From Weeksellaceae bacterium TAE3-ERU29 (lineage in GTDB: Bacteria; Bacteroidota; Bacteroidia; Flavobacteriales; Weeksellaceae), in assembly GCA_019218445.1 (NCBI GenBank), contig JAHUUM010000001.1, forward strand, positions 114,647-178,646: 64,000 nt of DNA, written 5' to 3'. Positions 42,021 through 51,181 of this stretch are shown here, one piece after another. Within the stretch, counting starts at the first letter, position 1. Each line of letters starts with the position of its first letter. The notes under the pieces are model-generated. The model searched no databases. It was not told where the DNA came from and worked only from the letters and a program-made list of their open reading frames with translations. The position numbers were made by a program, and so were the translations under genes.

Positions 42021-43172
42021 GTGCGTATAGGATTTGATGCCAAAAGGGCTTTTTTCAATAACACGGGACTCGGGAATTACAGTCGAACGCTTATTTCATC
42101 TTTATTAAAGGAGGAAATAAGTGCTGATTTTTATTTGTTTTCACCCAAAGAAAAACTTAAGTATAAATCATTTTTGATGAATGAAGATAACGTTTTCATT
42201 ATCAGTCCTAAAAGTTGGTTTTGGAAAAAGCTCTCATCTTTGTGGCGAAGTTTGTATTTAGGGAAAATAGTAGAACAAAATCAAATTGACCTTTATCACG
42301 GACTCAGTCATGAATTGCCATTAAATATTTCTGAAAATACAGCCAAAGTTCTTACAGTTCATGATTTAATATTCCTCAGACATAAAGAAAATTACAATCC
42401 GATTGATGTTTTTACTTATAAATGGAAGATTAAAAAAGCCTGTGAGAAAGCCGATAAAATCATTGCTATTTCCGAACAGACCAAAAGAGATATTATTGAT
42501 TTTTTGAGTGTTCCGGAAAGTAAAATAAAAGTGATTTATCAAGATTGTGATGAGCGATTTAAAAAGGCAATCGAGCCGGAAAAACTTAAAGAAGTAAAGA
42601 AAAAGTATAATTTACCCGATAGGTTTTTGCTTTCGGTTGGAGCTTTAAATTTCAGAAAAAATAATTTAACTTTAATTAAATCACTCTTGCACTGTCCTGA
42701 TGAGGTGAGTTTAGTGATTGCTGGGAATGGAGAGCAACGCAAAAAGCTGGAAACTTTTGTTCAAGAAAATAATTTGCAAGATAGAGTTTCGTTCTTGGGC
42801 TATGTTCCAGATGAAGATTTACCCACACTTTATAATTTAACTCATATTTTTACATATCCTTCTATTTTTGAGGGGTTTGGGATTCCGATTTTAGAAGCAT
42901 TGCACAGCAATACGATTGTGCTTACGGGCGATAATGGTTGTTTTCCTGAAGTTGGTGGAGATTATGCGATTTATGTCAATCAATTAGAGCCAGAATCTAT
43001 TGCCAAAGGTATTATGGATTATTGGGGAAATGATGAAAAAATCAATCAGAAATTAGAGGGTGTAAAATCTTATTTAAGTAATTTTAATCAAGATAAAATT
43101 GCCAAACAAGTTGTAGATTTGTACAACGAAACATTGCAAAATAAAGGAAAAACTAAGATTGAATATGTCTGA
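42021..43172 (+). CDS. Family 4 (GT-B) glycosyltransferase
   Basis: 383 residues, GTG start 10 bp after dapD; MRIGFDAKRAFFNNTGLGNYSRTL is the natural N-terminus. The N-terminal domain contains LYHGLSHELP and VLTVHDLIFLRHKENY. The C-terminal domain has the nucleotide-sugar block (LLSVGALNFRKNNLTLIKSL) and the EGFGIPILEAL E-x7-E motif. It is similar to mannosyl- or glucosyltransferases of capsule or LPS synthesis. The acceptor is unknown, and no other polysaccharide genes are adjacent. Its stop overlaps the tsaC start region. Confidence 0.87.
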   Translation: MRIGFDAKRAFFNNTGLGNYSRTLISSLLKEEISADFYLFSPKEKLKYKSFLMNEDNVFIISPKSWFWKKLSSLWRSLYLGKIVEQNQIDLYHGLSHELPLNISENTAKVLTVHDLIFLRHKENYNPIDVFTYKWKIKKACEKADKIIAISEQTKRDIIDFLSVPESKIKVIYQDCDERFKKAIEPEKLKEVKKKYNLPDRFLLSVGALNFRKNNLTLIKSLLHCPDEVSLVIAGNGEQRKKLETFVQENNLQDRVSFLGYVPDEDLPTLYNLTHIFTYPSIFEGFGIPILEALHSNTIVLTGDNGCFPEVGGDYAIYVNQLEPESIAKGIMDYWGNDEKINQKLEGVKSYLSNFNQDKIAKQVVDLYNETLQNKGKTKIEYV

Positions 43173-43725
43173 TTCTATACAAAAAGCGGTTAAAGTATTG
43201 CAGAATGGTGGTGTTATTTTAACACATACCGATACAACTTTTGGTTTGAGTTGTTTAAGCTCGAACAAAGAAGCCATTGATAAAATTTTTGAAATAAAAC
43301 AAAGACCTAAAAACAAAAGTTTTATTTTATTGGTGGACAACCCTGCTCGATTACAAAGAATTGTAGAAGTGCCTGATTTGGCTTGGGATATTATTGATTT
43401 AAGCGAAAAACCGACAACAATTATTTATGATAAAATACTGGAATTACCTAAACACGTTTTGGCAGAGGACGGGAGTATCGGGATTAGAATGATAAACAAC
43501 CGAGTTTTACAGACGATTATCGGAAAAGTAAAAGAGCCGTTAATTTCTACATCTGTAAATATTTCAGGAGAGAAAGCCCCGAATAGTTATGATGAAATTA
43601 ATCCTGAGGTTTTAAATAAAGTTGATTATATTTTACCTGAGGCTAAAAATTTCATACCAAAATTTGAAGGTTCAGCAATTATAAAACTGGGAATAGACGG
43701 ATTGGTAAAAGTGATAAGAGCTTAA
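43165..43725 (+). CDS. tsaC: L-threonylcarbamoyladenylate synthase (TsaC/Sua5/YrdC)
   Basis: 186 residues from the ATG at 43165, which overlaps the glycosyltransferase stop; a TTG two codons upstream is less likely. It has the YrdC fold motifs GGVILTHTDTTFGLSC and KIFEIKQRPKNKSFILLV, and SIGIRM, TSVNISGE and YILPEA blocks. It makes threonylcarbamoyl-AMP for the t6A37 modification of ANN-decoding tRNAs. The C-terminal Sua5 domain is absent, so it is the short type. Confidence 0.92.
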   Translation: MSDSIQKAVKVLQNGGVILTHTDTTFGLSCLSSNKEAIDKIFEIKQRPKNKSFILLVDNPARLQRIVEVPDLAWDIIDLSEKPTTIIYDKILELPKHVLAEDGSIGIRMINNRVLQTIIGKVKEPLISTSVNISGEKAPNSYDEINPEVLNKVDYILPEAKNFIPKFEGSAIIKLGIDGLVKVIRA

Positions 43726-43881
43726 TTTATTTAAAAAAGTAATAAAAAAGAAGCTGTATTGATATTCTTTAAGGCGGTTATTTTATTGATTTTACTCGTA
43801 TCTTCCAAGTTATTCAAATATCAGAGAGGTTTTTATGGAGATTGGGACACCTTCTTCTTTTTTATAGTATTTTAATAATAC

Positions 43882-44877
43882 TTATCTTCCTTCTACCGGA
43901 ATATATATCTGCACTTTATCTCCATCTATCACTTGCCAATGATTCTGAGCAGGATAGAAATTATTTTCCTTAGCATATTCTTTAGTGGAAACAGTCGCTT
44001 TTTCTATGGCCGCTTTATCATTATCCGTAATAGTTGTCAACGTTTTATACGCAGGAACATTTAAATATTTTATATCTTCGGACTCGGCAACTTTATCTTT
44101 AAGGAAAAAACCTACAATAAAAGTAATCTCATTTTTATTCTCATTTATAAAATAAATTACTTCATTCCCAATATCTTCTCGGTTTAAACCTTTTTCGTCT
44201 AATAAATAACTTTCTACAAGCCCCAAAGATTCATCTACAGCAATTTTATATTCACTGTCATCATCTACAGAAACTGTTTGTACAACGCCTAATAACTGCT
44301 TAGCCGATTCTTCTGATATTTTTATTTCGTTCTCATTCGCTGAATTACTATTTGTATCTGCTGCTTCTTTTTTAAGAATTTCATCTAAGTTTTTTAAACC
44401 TCTTTCTAAATTCTCTTTTACTTTACCTTTCATTAAATAATTATAAACCTGAAAAGGATAAGAAAGTTCACCACTGTCAAAAGTCCAAATTACTTTTACT
44501 TTTCCATCATCTAAAACCTGAAATATAGCCTCTGACGTATTTCCTTCTTGATCTTTAAAATTTAAACTATATCCTACAAATTGCATTTCCTTAGCATCTG
44601 TAATAGCAACACTTCCGCCAAACTCCCCATCAGAAGTCCAATCATAAGATGCTCCTATACCTTCTATGGGAGTAGAAAAATCAATTGTTCTATTATCTTT
44701 TTTATCCCAACTAAACCATTGAGACATTTTCTTTAAATTATTAAAGCTATCATATACTTTTTTAGGATTTGCATCATAAATATACTCAGCCTCTTCATGA
44801 ATTGTTTTTGGTAAAAAAACAGGAACTATTGCAATGGCAACTATAATAAACAATAATAATATTATAACTTTTTTCAT
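43882..44877 (-). CDS. Membrane-anchored SRPBCC protein with GyrI-like domain
   Basis: 331 residues. One N-terminal transmembrane helix (about 4-22) precedes a START/SRPBCC-type domain at about 30-175 (IYDANPKKVYDSFNNLKKMSQW; NTSEAIFQVLDDGKVKVIWTF). A low-complexity linker (about 175-190) leads to a GyrI-like small-molecule-binding domain (IKYLNVPAYKTLTTITDNDK). Both domains bind hydrophobic or small ligands in other proteins. No catalytic function can be assigned. It is transcribed alone behind a TATCTTTG element; no clear terminator follows. Confidence 0.75.
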   Translation of the reverse strand: MKKVIILLLFIIVAIAIVPVFLPKTIHEEAEYIYDANPKKVYDSFNNLKKMSQWFSWDKKDNRTIDFSTPIEGIGASYDWTSDGEFGGSVAITDAKEMQFVGYSLNFKDQEGNTSEAIFQVLDDGKVKVIWTFDSGELSYPFQVYNYLMKGKVKENLERGLKNLDEILKKEAADTNSNSANENEIKISEESAKQLLGVVQTVSVDDDSEYKIAVDESLGLVESYLLDEKGLNREDIGNEVIYFINENKNEITFIVGFFLKDKVAESEDIKYLNVPAYKTLTTITDNDKAAIEKATVSTKEYAKENNFYPAQNHWQVIDGDKVQIYIPVEGR

Positions 44878-44917
44878 CTTATACTTTTATATTTATACTT
44901 AGAAATAGCAACTTAAT

Positions 44918-44925
44918 CAAAGATA
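44918..44925 (-). promoter_or_regulatory. -7 element of the SRPBCC gene
   Basis: Minus-strand TATCTTTG, 40 bp before the ATG. Confidence 0.45.
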
Positions 44926-44971
44926 ATATATCTTTACTTTTCAGCAAAATATTATGATTTTGTATTCTTTA

Positions 44972-46414
44972 CTATTTTTCTCTTTTCTTAGAAACTAATA
45001 AATATCCCATATCTTTAGGATATCCTCTTTCCTCTGCTAAACTGACAGCCGCTTCGTCTATTTTTTTTACCGAAATAGAATTTAAAACTTTAAAATTTCT
45101 TCCCGTATTAAAATCTTTTTCTAAAATTTTTTCTTTTTTTAATCGCTCCACTATTTTATCTGCTACATCTAACGCTGAGGAGGCTTTTACAATTTCGCTA
45201 CGAGCATAAAACTTACTTGGAAAACTCACTTCCGCTACTCGTAACGAGGCATCTTCTCCCGGAATTTGTTGTGCTCCAAATAAAGGCGGACCACCTACTT
45301 TTGCCGTTTTAAATGAAGGAACATATTGTACTATAAAATCAATTGCATTTTGTGTTCGTTCTTTAATTTCTTTCTTGCTCCATCCTTTTTCTATCTTTTT
45401 CTCAAACTTCTCTTTTAATCGCGGTTGTGCATCTTCCTCTTCACTTTTCACCAATCCATCTTTAAAAAGCGTAATATCTTCCGTCATTCCATGGATTTGA
45501 TAATTATTATTGCAATAAGGTGTTAACTGAGCCATACCGTGCGGTGTACCTCTTTCCCCATGAAAAATCAATTCGGGCAAATCTCCTTCCTCCTTTTCCC
45601 ATTTTGCAACATAGGCAGCTTTGAATTCTACCATACGTTCTTCATTAATATCTAAATCATTATCTAATTCTCCTGTTTTAAAGCCACTCGCATTCACCAA
45701 ATAATCTGCATAAAACGCCCCTTTATTTGTTTTTATTTCCCAATTATAATCAGTTTCCTCTTTTGACTTGTCAATTACTTCTTTTACTTCTGTTTCTAAC
45801 AGTACTTTACAATCCTTTATTTTATTTAAAGCTAATTGTGCTTGTGCTGCTAAACGAAATAAATTCCAGCCATATTCCGAAACTAAAATCACGGGAAATT
45901 TCAATTGAGTAAAATCTACTATCTTCGTTACTTTTGTCATCCATTCTTCGGGTGTAACAGGATGTTTTAGAGATTTCTCTTCGCTCAATTTATCTAATGT
46001 TTCTTTCTCGAATAATTGATAATATTTATCCGGAGCTCCTAAAACTTCATTTGTAGAATCTTTACTAATTAATGATTTATAATGCTTTACTAACTTATCT
46101 AAACGCTTTATTAAATTTTTTGGCTCATACTCCTCCCCTTTCGGAATAGCAATAAAAGTGGGTCTTCGGTCTATAGAATTAGGGTAGAGTTTAGCCATCT
46201 CAATAGATTGTTCCATCAACTTTAAGCATTGGTCATCAGAAATATCCGGATATAAATTTCCTCCGGCATGCAAATGACAAAATGGAGGCCCATTTACTAA
46301 ACTTTCTTTTTTTTCTAATAGAATTGTAGAGATCCCCAACTCACCCAAACGGATGGCAGTAGTTGCTCCCGATACACCGCCACCTACAATGGCAATTGTA
46401 TGTTTTTTTACCAT
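44972..46414 (-). CDS. FAD-dependent oxidoreductase (DAO-like)
   Basis: 480 residues. The N-terminal Rossmann motif is IAIVGGGVSGATTAIRLGEL followed by an acidic strand end (ILLEKKE). A conserved stretch reads PFCHLHAGGNLYPDISDDQC, and a second FAD contact is DYLVNASGFKTGELD. The C-terminal part has VGGPPLFGAQQIPGEDASLR. The fold suits oxidation of an amine or hydroxy-acid, as in the DAO and malate:quinone groups, but the substrate is not evident. No signal peptide, so it is cytoplasmic. It stands alone behind a TACCTTTG element. Confidence 0.8.
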   Translation of the reverse strand: MVKKHTIAIVGGGVSGATTAIRLGELGISTILLEKKESLVNGPPFCHLHAGGNLYPDISDDQCLKLMEQSIEMAKLYPNSIDRRPTFIAIPKGEEYEPKNLIKRLDKLVKHYKSLISKDSTNEVLGAPDKYYQLFEKETLDKLSEEKSLKHPVTPEEWMTKVTKIVDFTQLKFPVILVSEYGWNLFRLAAQAQLALNKIKDCKVLLETEVKEVIDKSKEETDYNWEIKTNKGAFYADYLVNASGFKTGELDNDLDINEERMVEFKAAYVAKWEKEEGDLPELIFHGERGTPHGMAQLTPYCNNNYQIHGMTEDITLFKDGLVKSEEEDAQPRLKEKFEKKIEKGWSKKEIKERTQNAIDFIVQYVPSFKTAKVGGPPLFGAQQIPGEDASLRVAEVSFPSKFYARSEIVKASSALDVADKIVERLKKEKILEKDFNTGRNFKVLNSISVKKIDEAAVSLAEERGYPKDMGYLLVSKKREK

Positions 46415-46449
46415 TAGAATATCTTTTTAATTATTGAATTCTTAGGCAA

Positions 46450-46457
46450 CAAAGGTA
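46450..46457 (-). promoter_or_regulatory. -7 element of the FAD oxidoreductase gene
   Basis: Minus-strand TACCTTTG, 35 bp before the ATG at 46414. Confidence 0.5.
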
Positions 46458-46693
46458 AGACTATATTTATTAATATAGATAGTTATAACCAAATATGGTA
46501 ATTTTTAGTTATTTTCTTTAATTAAAAATTTATTATTCATAAAATATTATAAACATTCTAATAGCTTAAATAAAGGAATCATCTTCATATATTGTAATAA
46601 ATTAATTTTATTTTTAACATTAAATCATCCTCTTCACGAGGATTAGTTATATTATTTTTCATTTATTTTTCCTTATATATACTGTTTATTTTA

Positions 46694-46701
46694 TACATTT
46701 G
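46694..46701 (+). promoter_or_regulatory. -7 element of the lipoprotein/DUF937 pair
   Basis: TACATTTG, 20 bp before the ATG at 46722. Confidence 0.5.
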
Positions 46702-46721
46702 GGAGATTTAAATTTTCAATA

Positions 46722-47306
46722 ATGAATGGAATAATAAAAGTATTTGGAGTTTTTACTCTTTTTTTAATGTTTTATAGCTGTTCTTCCAATTATATTGCTC
46801 TGCAAGATGCAGAAAAAGGATTATTTTTGGATCGTTCTAAAAAAGTATCTACTCAAACTTTTTTTAACAGAAGAATGGACGGTGAATTAAAAAGCCATAT
46901 AAATAGAAATTGGTTTATTGTAAATGAAGATTTAGATTATGTTTACTTTGGTCAGTTAGAAAAAAGAAATAATATTCCAATGGTCAGTCCTTTTTACAAA
47001 ACAGAAAAAGCCAAACTTGACTCCATATTTCCGGGATATAGAAGTATTGAAGGAAAACATATTAAAGCTAAAGTATTCCAAAGTTTAGTAAAGCCTGTTT
47101 TAGAAGAAAGATTAATGACTTTATGTCCTCAAAGTTACCAAGTTGATTATAAAAAAAGAGATTATAGTTTAACAAAAGAGGGAATAGAGACTACTGTTAA
47201 ATTTATAGGAAGATGCTATGAAGACAGAATTTTCTTTGCAGAAGTTACTGCTACATTAAATCCTCAAAACTTAGAAATTATAGATAAAAACATAAAAATT
47301 AGATAA
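46722..47306 (+). CDS. Predicted lipoprotein of unknown function
   Basis: 194 residues. A short signal peptide ends in the lipobox MFYSC (Cys20). The mature part is a compact mixed domain without low-complexity segments (STQTFFNRRMDGELKSHINR; VYFGQLEKRNNIPMVSPFYK). Two cysteines late in the chain (TLCPQSY and IGRCYED) might form a disulfide. No known family is recognised. The following DUF937 gene starts 9 bp after its stop, so the two are probably co-expressed. Confidence 0.7.
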   Translation: MNGIIKVFGVFTLFLMFYSCSSNYIALQDAEKGLFLDRSKKVSTQTFFNRRMDGELKSHINRNWFIVNEDLDYVYFGQLEKRNNIPMVSPFYKTEKAKLDSIFPGYRSIEGKHIKAKVFQSLVKPVLEERLMTLCPQSYQVDYKKRDYSLTKEGIETTVKFIGRCYEDRIFFAEVTATLNPQNLEIIDKNIKIR

Positions 47307-47315
47307 ATAAGAATT

Positions 47316-47909
47316 ATGAATATACAAAACTTACTCACAGGCACTATAGGAAATCAATTAATAGGGAATTTAAGTAAACAATTAGGAGTAGAAGATTCTA
47401 AAGTTTCATCGGCTGTATCTATGGCTGTTCCTTTTATTTTAGGACAAATGAATAAAAATGCTCAAACACCGCAGGGTGCAGAAAGTTTAGACAAAGCATT
47501 AAACAAGCATTCTAATTCTTCTATTTTAGATAATATCAGTGGACTTTTAGGTGGCGTAAACAGTTCTGAAGGATTAGGGATTTTAGGCCATGTTTTTGGA
47601 GGTAAACAAGAGCAAGTCGCAGAAAACATTGGGAATAAATCAGCTCTTTCTTCAGGAAATGTAATGCAAATTCTAACTGTCTTAGCTCCTATTTTAATGA
47701 ATTTCTTAGGAAAACAAAAACAACAGAAAAATGTAGGGACTGATGGTTTATCCGGTCTTTTAAGTGGTGTACTTGGCGGTGACGGAAATAGCAGTTCAGG
47801 ATTTATGGGAATGGCTGAAAAAATGTTGGACAAAAATGGTGACGGGAATATTTCTGATGATGTTATGAATATGGGCTCTGATTTATTAAAAGGTTTATTT
47901 AAAAAATAA
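47316..47909 (+). CDS. DUF937 family protein (YidB-like)
   Basis: 197 residues. The N-terminal domain (NLLTGTIGNQLIGNLSKQLG; VSMAVPFILGQMNKNAQTPQ) and the LGHVFGGKQEQVAENIG motif match DUF937. A hydrophobic helix lies at about 110-130, and a glycine/serine-rich C-terminal part ends with a calcium-loop-like DKNGDGNISDDV. The function of the family is unknown. It is the second gene of a pair with the upstream lipoprotein and is closed by a terminator. Confidence 0.82.
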   Translation: MNIQNLLTGTIGNQLIGNLSKQLGVEDSKVSSAVSMAVPFILGQMNKNAQTPQGAESLDKALNKHSNSSILDNISGLLGGVNSSEGLGILGHVFGGKQEQVAENIGNKSALSSGNVMQILTVLAPILMNFLGKQKQQKNVGTDGLSGLLSGVLGGDGNSSSGFMGMAEKMLDKNGDGNISDDVMNMGSDLLKGLFKK

Positions 47910-47931
47910 TTTTTCAACAACATTGATTTAC

Positions 47932-47960
47932 AAAGCATTACTCCTTTTAAGTAATGCTTT
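47932..47960 (+). terminator. Terminator of the DUF937 gene
   Basis: An 11-bp perfect stem AAAGCATTACT/AGTAATGCTTT with a 7-nt loop and a T-run. Confidence 0.88.
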
Positions 47961-48004
47961 TTTTATTTACCTAATTCGATATATAAATATTTTAGTACTT
48001 TGTT

Positions 48005-48036
48005 TTGCATAATACTATAAATTATTTATATATTTG
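48005..48036 (+). promoter_or_regulatory. Promoter of the padR-pspC operon
   Basis: TTG (48005-48007), 21 bp, TATATTTG (48029-48036); the ATG follows 26 bp later. A PadR protein commonly represses its own promoter, so an operator here is likely, but I could not identify a clean palindrome. Confidence 0.6.
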
Positions 48037-48062
48037 CAGTATAAAGTTGTAAAAATAAAATT

Positions 48063-48389
48063 ATGAATACAGAAAAAGCTAAAATACAAATGCGAAAAGG
48101 CATTTTAGAGCTATGTATTCTAAGCATTATAAAAAGAGGCGATTGTTATTCTTCTGACATTATAGAAGAATTAAAAAAAGCTGAAATGATTGTAGTAGAA
48201 GGTACATTATATCCTTTGCTCACTCGCTTAAAAAATGCCGGAATGCTAAGCTATCGTTGGGAAGAGTCAACTTCAGGACCTCCCAGAAAATATTTTGACA
48301 TTACTCCAAAAGGGGAAGAATTTTTTGAAGAGTTAAAACAAAACTGGACTAATCTAACTCAAACTGTAGATAAATTAATAAAATACTAA
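48063..48389 (+). CDS. PadR-family transcriptional regulator
   Basis: 108 residues, the minimal PadR winged helix. It reads MRKGILELCILSIIKRGDCY near the N-terminus and VVEGTLYPLLTRLKNAGMLS for the recognition region. GPPRKYFDITPKGEEFFEEL forms the wing, followed by a short C-terminal helix. PadR repressors are released by small ligands or membrane stress signals. It is 10 bp upstream of a PspC-domain membrane protein and probably autoregulates this pair. Confidence 0.92.
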   Translation: MNTEKAKIQMRKGILELCILSIIKRGDCYSSDIIEELKKAEMIVVEGTLYPLLTRLKNAGMLSYRWEESTSGPPRKYFDITPKGEEFFEELKQNWTNLTQTVDKLIKY

Positions 48390-48399
48390 CACTACACTC

Positions 48400-50082
48400 A
48401 TGGATAAAACACATAACATAGGACTTGGCGGTTTTTCTTTCTCTATAGAAGATTCTGCTTATAATAAATTAAAAAATTATTTAATCGCTGTTCGCACTCA
48501 GTTAAAAAACAACGAAGATAGAGATGAGATTATAGCTGATGTAGAGTACCGAATGGCTGAACTTTTAAAGGAGCGTTTAAAAATAAGAGAGGTTGTAAAT
48601 ACAGAAGACATCAACTATATTATCTCTACAATGGGAACTCCTGAAGCTTATAACGAATTGGATGACAGCACTACAGCCAATCAAGAACATTATTCTACTT
48701 CAGATTTTCCTAAAAGTTCTTTCGCTAAGAAAAAGCTATTCAGAGATCCTGACTATAGAATATTAGGCGGAGTATGTTCAGGGTTAGGTTATTACTTTGG
48801 AATAGAACGAGTTTGGATAAGATTAGCACTTTGTATCTTACCATTTTTAGATATCTTATTTTTAAACTTCTCCACAGGAACAGTATTTTTGCTTTACATT
48901 ATCCTTTGGATTATTGTACCGGAAGCCAGAACAACATCAGAAAAATTACAAATGCGTGGTGAACCCGTGAATGTAGATTCCATCAAAGAATTCTCTGGAC
49001 ATCAAAAAAAAAATACGAGAAGAAACAATAACTTTTTTTTAACCGTATTTAAAGTATTTTTCAAAGTAATTGTTGCTATTTTCTTAGTGATGTTATTTAT
49101 GGTTTGTTTAGCCTTAATAATTGCAATTGTTGCTTTAATCTTCGGAATAGGAGTTGGTGTTTCAGGTTTAGGAATGACAACAATCGCTCTTTCAGATTAT
49201 TTACCTCTTTTCTTTGATAATCAGTTAGAAATTTGGTTGATGTATATTTCTACTTTCTTAGTGTTTGTTTTACCACTAATCGGATTTATTTTATTTGCGA
49301 TAACCTTAATATCTAAACGATTTAAAGTTGATAAAAAAGTAACTACAAGAATGATTTTCAGTTTTATAATAAGTTTTATCATATTTATAATTATAGGAGG
49401 TTTAACATTGAGAAATTTTGCAACTAAAGAAAGTATTATTACTAAAAAAGAAATAAGAGTTCCTTCTGACACATTAATAATTAATAATGTAACTGATTTT
49501 GAAGGCAAAAAAATGAATGATGTAGTTGAATTTAAAAATAATAAATATGCTTACAAAAGAGAAGACAGTAGAGATTTATCTGTAGCACCAACAAATGATT
49601 CAATTCCATATTTTGAAATAGAATACTCTGCTAAAGGTAAAAACAGCGAAGATGCCGAAAAGAACTTAAGTAAAATACATTACACACCTCGTGTTTCAGG
49701 AAATAATATCTATTTAGATAATTTCTTAAGCTTTGAAAAAGGTACAAAATGGCGTGAACAAAGAGTAAACATCACACTCTTCTTACCTGAAGGTAAATTT
49801 ATTTCCGGTAAAAATTTTAGAGATTTTGTTGTGAAAGGACAAAGAGATTGGAATGATCATCAAGATATAGAATCAGATAAAATCTATGGTTTTGTAAATG
49901 GAAAATTCACTTGCATAAATTGTCCGAAAAAAGAAGATGATGATACTGAGGATGACCTTGATGATTCTTTAGAAGAAAAAAGAAATAATATAAATGAAAT
50001 AGAAATAAAAGTCGACAGTACTAGTAACAAGAAAAAAGTAGATGTTAGAGTGGGAGATTTTAAAATGAAAATAGAAAAATAG
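48400..50082 (+). CDS. PspC-domain membrane protein
   Basis: 560 residues. Residues 1-85 form a small helical domain (YNKLKNYLIAVRTQLKNNED) like those before PspC in other Bacteroidota proteins. The PspC domain is at about 108-170 (LFRDPDYRILGGVCSGLGYY). Three more hydrophobic segments follow at about 210-260, 280-305 and 320-345. The C-terminal ~200 residues are hydrophilic and probably extracytoplasmic, ending in an acidic and basic tail. PspC proteins sense or buffer membrane stress. Its pairing with a PadR regulator is a recurrent arrangement. Confidence 0.85.
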   Translation: MDKTHNIGLGGFSFSIEDSAYNKLKNYLIAVRTQLKNNEDRDEIIADVEYRMAELLKERLKIREVVNTEDINYIISTMGTPEAYNELDDSTTANQEHYSTSDFPKSSFAKKKLFRDPDYRILGGVCSGLGYYFGIERVWIRLALCILPFLDILFLNFSTGTVFLLYIILWIIVPEARTTSEKLQMRGEPVNVDSIKEFSGHQKKNTRRNNNFFLTVFKVFFKVIVAIFLVMLFMVCLALIIAIVALIFGIGVGVSGLGMTTIALSDYLPLFFDNQLEIWLMYISTFLVFVLPLIGFILFAITLISKRFKVDKKVTTRMIFSFIISFIIFIIIGGLTLRNFATKESIITKKEIRVPSDTLIINNVTDFEGKKMNDVVEFKNNKYAYKREDSRDLSVAPTNDSIPYFEIEYSAKGKNSEDAEKNLSKIHYTPRVSGNNIYLDNFLSFEKGTKWREQRVNITLFLPEGKFISGKNFRDFVVKGQRDWNDHQDIESDKIYGFVNGKFTCINCPKKEDDDTEDDLDDSLEEKRNNINEIEIKVDSTSNKKKVDVRVGDFKMKIEK

Positions 50083-50110
50083 ATTTCAAAAAAATTCATG
50101 TGTTGTTTAT

Positions 50111-50144
50111 AGAAAAGTCTTTTACATTTGTAGAAGGCTTTTCT
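50111..50144 (+). terminator. Terminator of the padR-pspC operon
   Basis: Stem AGAAAAGTCTTTTA/TAGAAGGCTTTTCT with two G-U pairs and a 6-nt loop, then a T-rich run. Confidence 0.65.
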
Positions 50145-50184
50145 TCTTTTATAAAGCAAAATATTCTTATTTTAATAAAAAGAT

Positions 50185-50192
50185 TATCTTTG
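50185..50192 (+). promoter_or_regulatory. -7 element immediately before the acyltransferase start
   Basis: TATCTTTG ends only 4 bp before the ATG at 50197. If active, it would give an almost leaderless mRNA or start inside the gene. Confidence 0.4.
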
Positions 50193-50196
50193 TGTA

Positions 50197-50769
50197 ATGA
50201 AAAAGATTATCGGGAGTTTAGTTTATGCTGTTACAGGTTGGAAAATAAAAAACAGTATAGACACCTCTAAAATACACAGTTGCGTTTTAGTTTGTGCACC
50301 TCACACTTCTAACTGGGACTTTTTATACGCCGTAATGGCTTTTTGGAAAATGGGAATTCCCATGAAATTATTTATAAAAGATGCCTGGACAAAACCATGG
50401 TACGGTTTCTTTGTAAAATGGCTCGGAGGCATTGGCGTAGACCGCTCAAAAAGAAATAATTTAACCGATTACGCTGCTAAATTATTAAGAGATAAATCGG
50501 AAAGGTTATATTTAATCAACACACCGGAAGCTACCAGAAGTTTTTCCGGAAAATGGAAAAAAGGTTTTTATCACATTGCTCAAAAAGGAGATGTTCCTAT
50601 TGTTTTAGCTTTTTGTGATTACAAAAAAAAGGAATCCGGGGCAGGTGTAGTTATCGACCCGAAAGAAAAAACGTATGAGGAAACACTACAAATTGCCGAA
50701 GATTTTTACAAAAATATCTCAGGAAAATATCCTGAAAAATTCAATACAAAAATTGCTATAAATGACTAA
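50197..50769 (+). CDS. PlsC-like lysophospholipid acyltransferase family protein
   Basis: 190 residues, short for the family. The acyltransferase HX4D motif is APHTSNWDFLYA (His and Asp). It is followed by a typical acceptor block (LGGIGVDRSKRNN) and the third motif LYLINTPEATRSFSGKWKKG, where NTPEATRS stands for the usual (F/Y)PEGTRS. It probably transfers an acyl group to a lysolipid at the inner membrane. It precedes the probable menI and menF genes with an 8-bp overlap, but a biochemical link to menaquinone is not evident. Confidence 0.83.
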   Translation: MKKIIGSLVYAVTGWKIKNSIDTSKIHSCVLVCAPHTSNWDFLYAVMAFWKMGIPMKLFIKDAWTKPWYGFFVKWLGGIGVDRSKRNNLTDYAAKLLRDKSERLYLINTPEATRSFSGKWKKGFYHIAQKGDVPIVLAFCDYKKKESGAGVVIDPKEKTYEETLQIAEDFYKNISGKYPEKFNTKIAIND

Positions 50770-51181
50770 CGAAGAAATTCTTAAAAAAATAAATTTAGCT
50801 AATAAAAATACCGTAATGGAGGTTTTAGACATTAGCTATATTGAATTTACAGGCGATAGCATAACCGCAGAAATGCCTGTTACACACAAGACGCATCAGC
50901 CTTACGGATTATTGCATGGTGGCGTAAATGCTGTATTGGCAGAAACAGTGGGCAGTTATTTATCTATCCTTCAATTTACGCCCGAAGATAGAAAAAGTGC
51001 TGTGGGCATGAATATAAATGTTAATCATTTAAAAGCTGTAAAATCAGGAAAAGTTACTGCCACCGCTAAATTCTTGAAAAAAGGAGTCAGTATTCATTTT
51101 GTTGAAATAATTATCCGAAATGATAAAGGTGAAATCACAGCTCAATCTACCATGACCAATAAAATTATCAACATTAAATAA
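50762..51181 (+). CDS. menI: Hotdog-fold thioesterase, probable DHNA-CoA hydrolase
   Basis: 139 residues of the PaaI/YbdB type. The motif is QPYGLLHGGVNAVLAETVGS, with the catalytic acid in LAETVGS, followed by the conserved NVNHLKAVKSGKVTATA strand. Related enzymes hydrolyse 1,4-dihydroxy-2-naphthoyl-CoA in menaquinone synthesis. This one overlaps the upstream acyltransferase by 8 bp and its stop overlaps the menF start by 1 bp, supporting the MenI role. A general acyl-CoA thioesterase is the alternative. Confidence 0.8.
   Translation: MTNEEILKKINLANKNTVMEVLDISYIEFTGDSITAEMPVTHKTHQPYGLLHGGVNAVLAETVGSYLSILQFTPEDRKSAVGMNINVNHLKAVKSGKVTATAKFLKKGVSIHFVEIIIRNDKGEITAQSTMTNKIINIK

Larger units (their letters stand above)
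46415..46721. other. Intergenic region between divergent genes
   Basis: About 306 bp, very AT-rich. It holds two outward -7 elements (46450-46457 minus, 46694-46701 plus) and a weak 6-bp hairpin ATCCTC/GAGGAT at 46627-46643. I see no ORF, tRNA or repeat. Confidence 0.6.

Noticed and set aside
43741..43865. Possible long-loop hairpin between AAAAAAGAAG and CTTCTTTTTT after tsaC
   Set aside because: The match is mostly A/T runs with about 100 bp between arms, so it is not a credible terminator.
47462..47938. 158-codon frame antisense to the DUF937 gene
   Set aside because: It has the composition of a shadow frame (rich in P, F and S) and the sense gene has clear family motifs.
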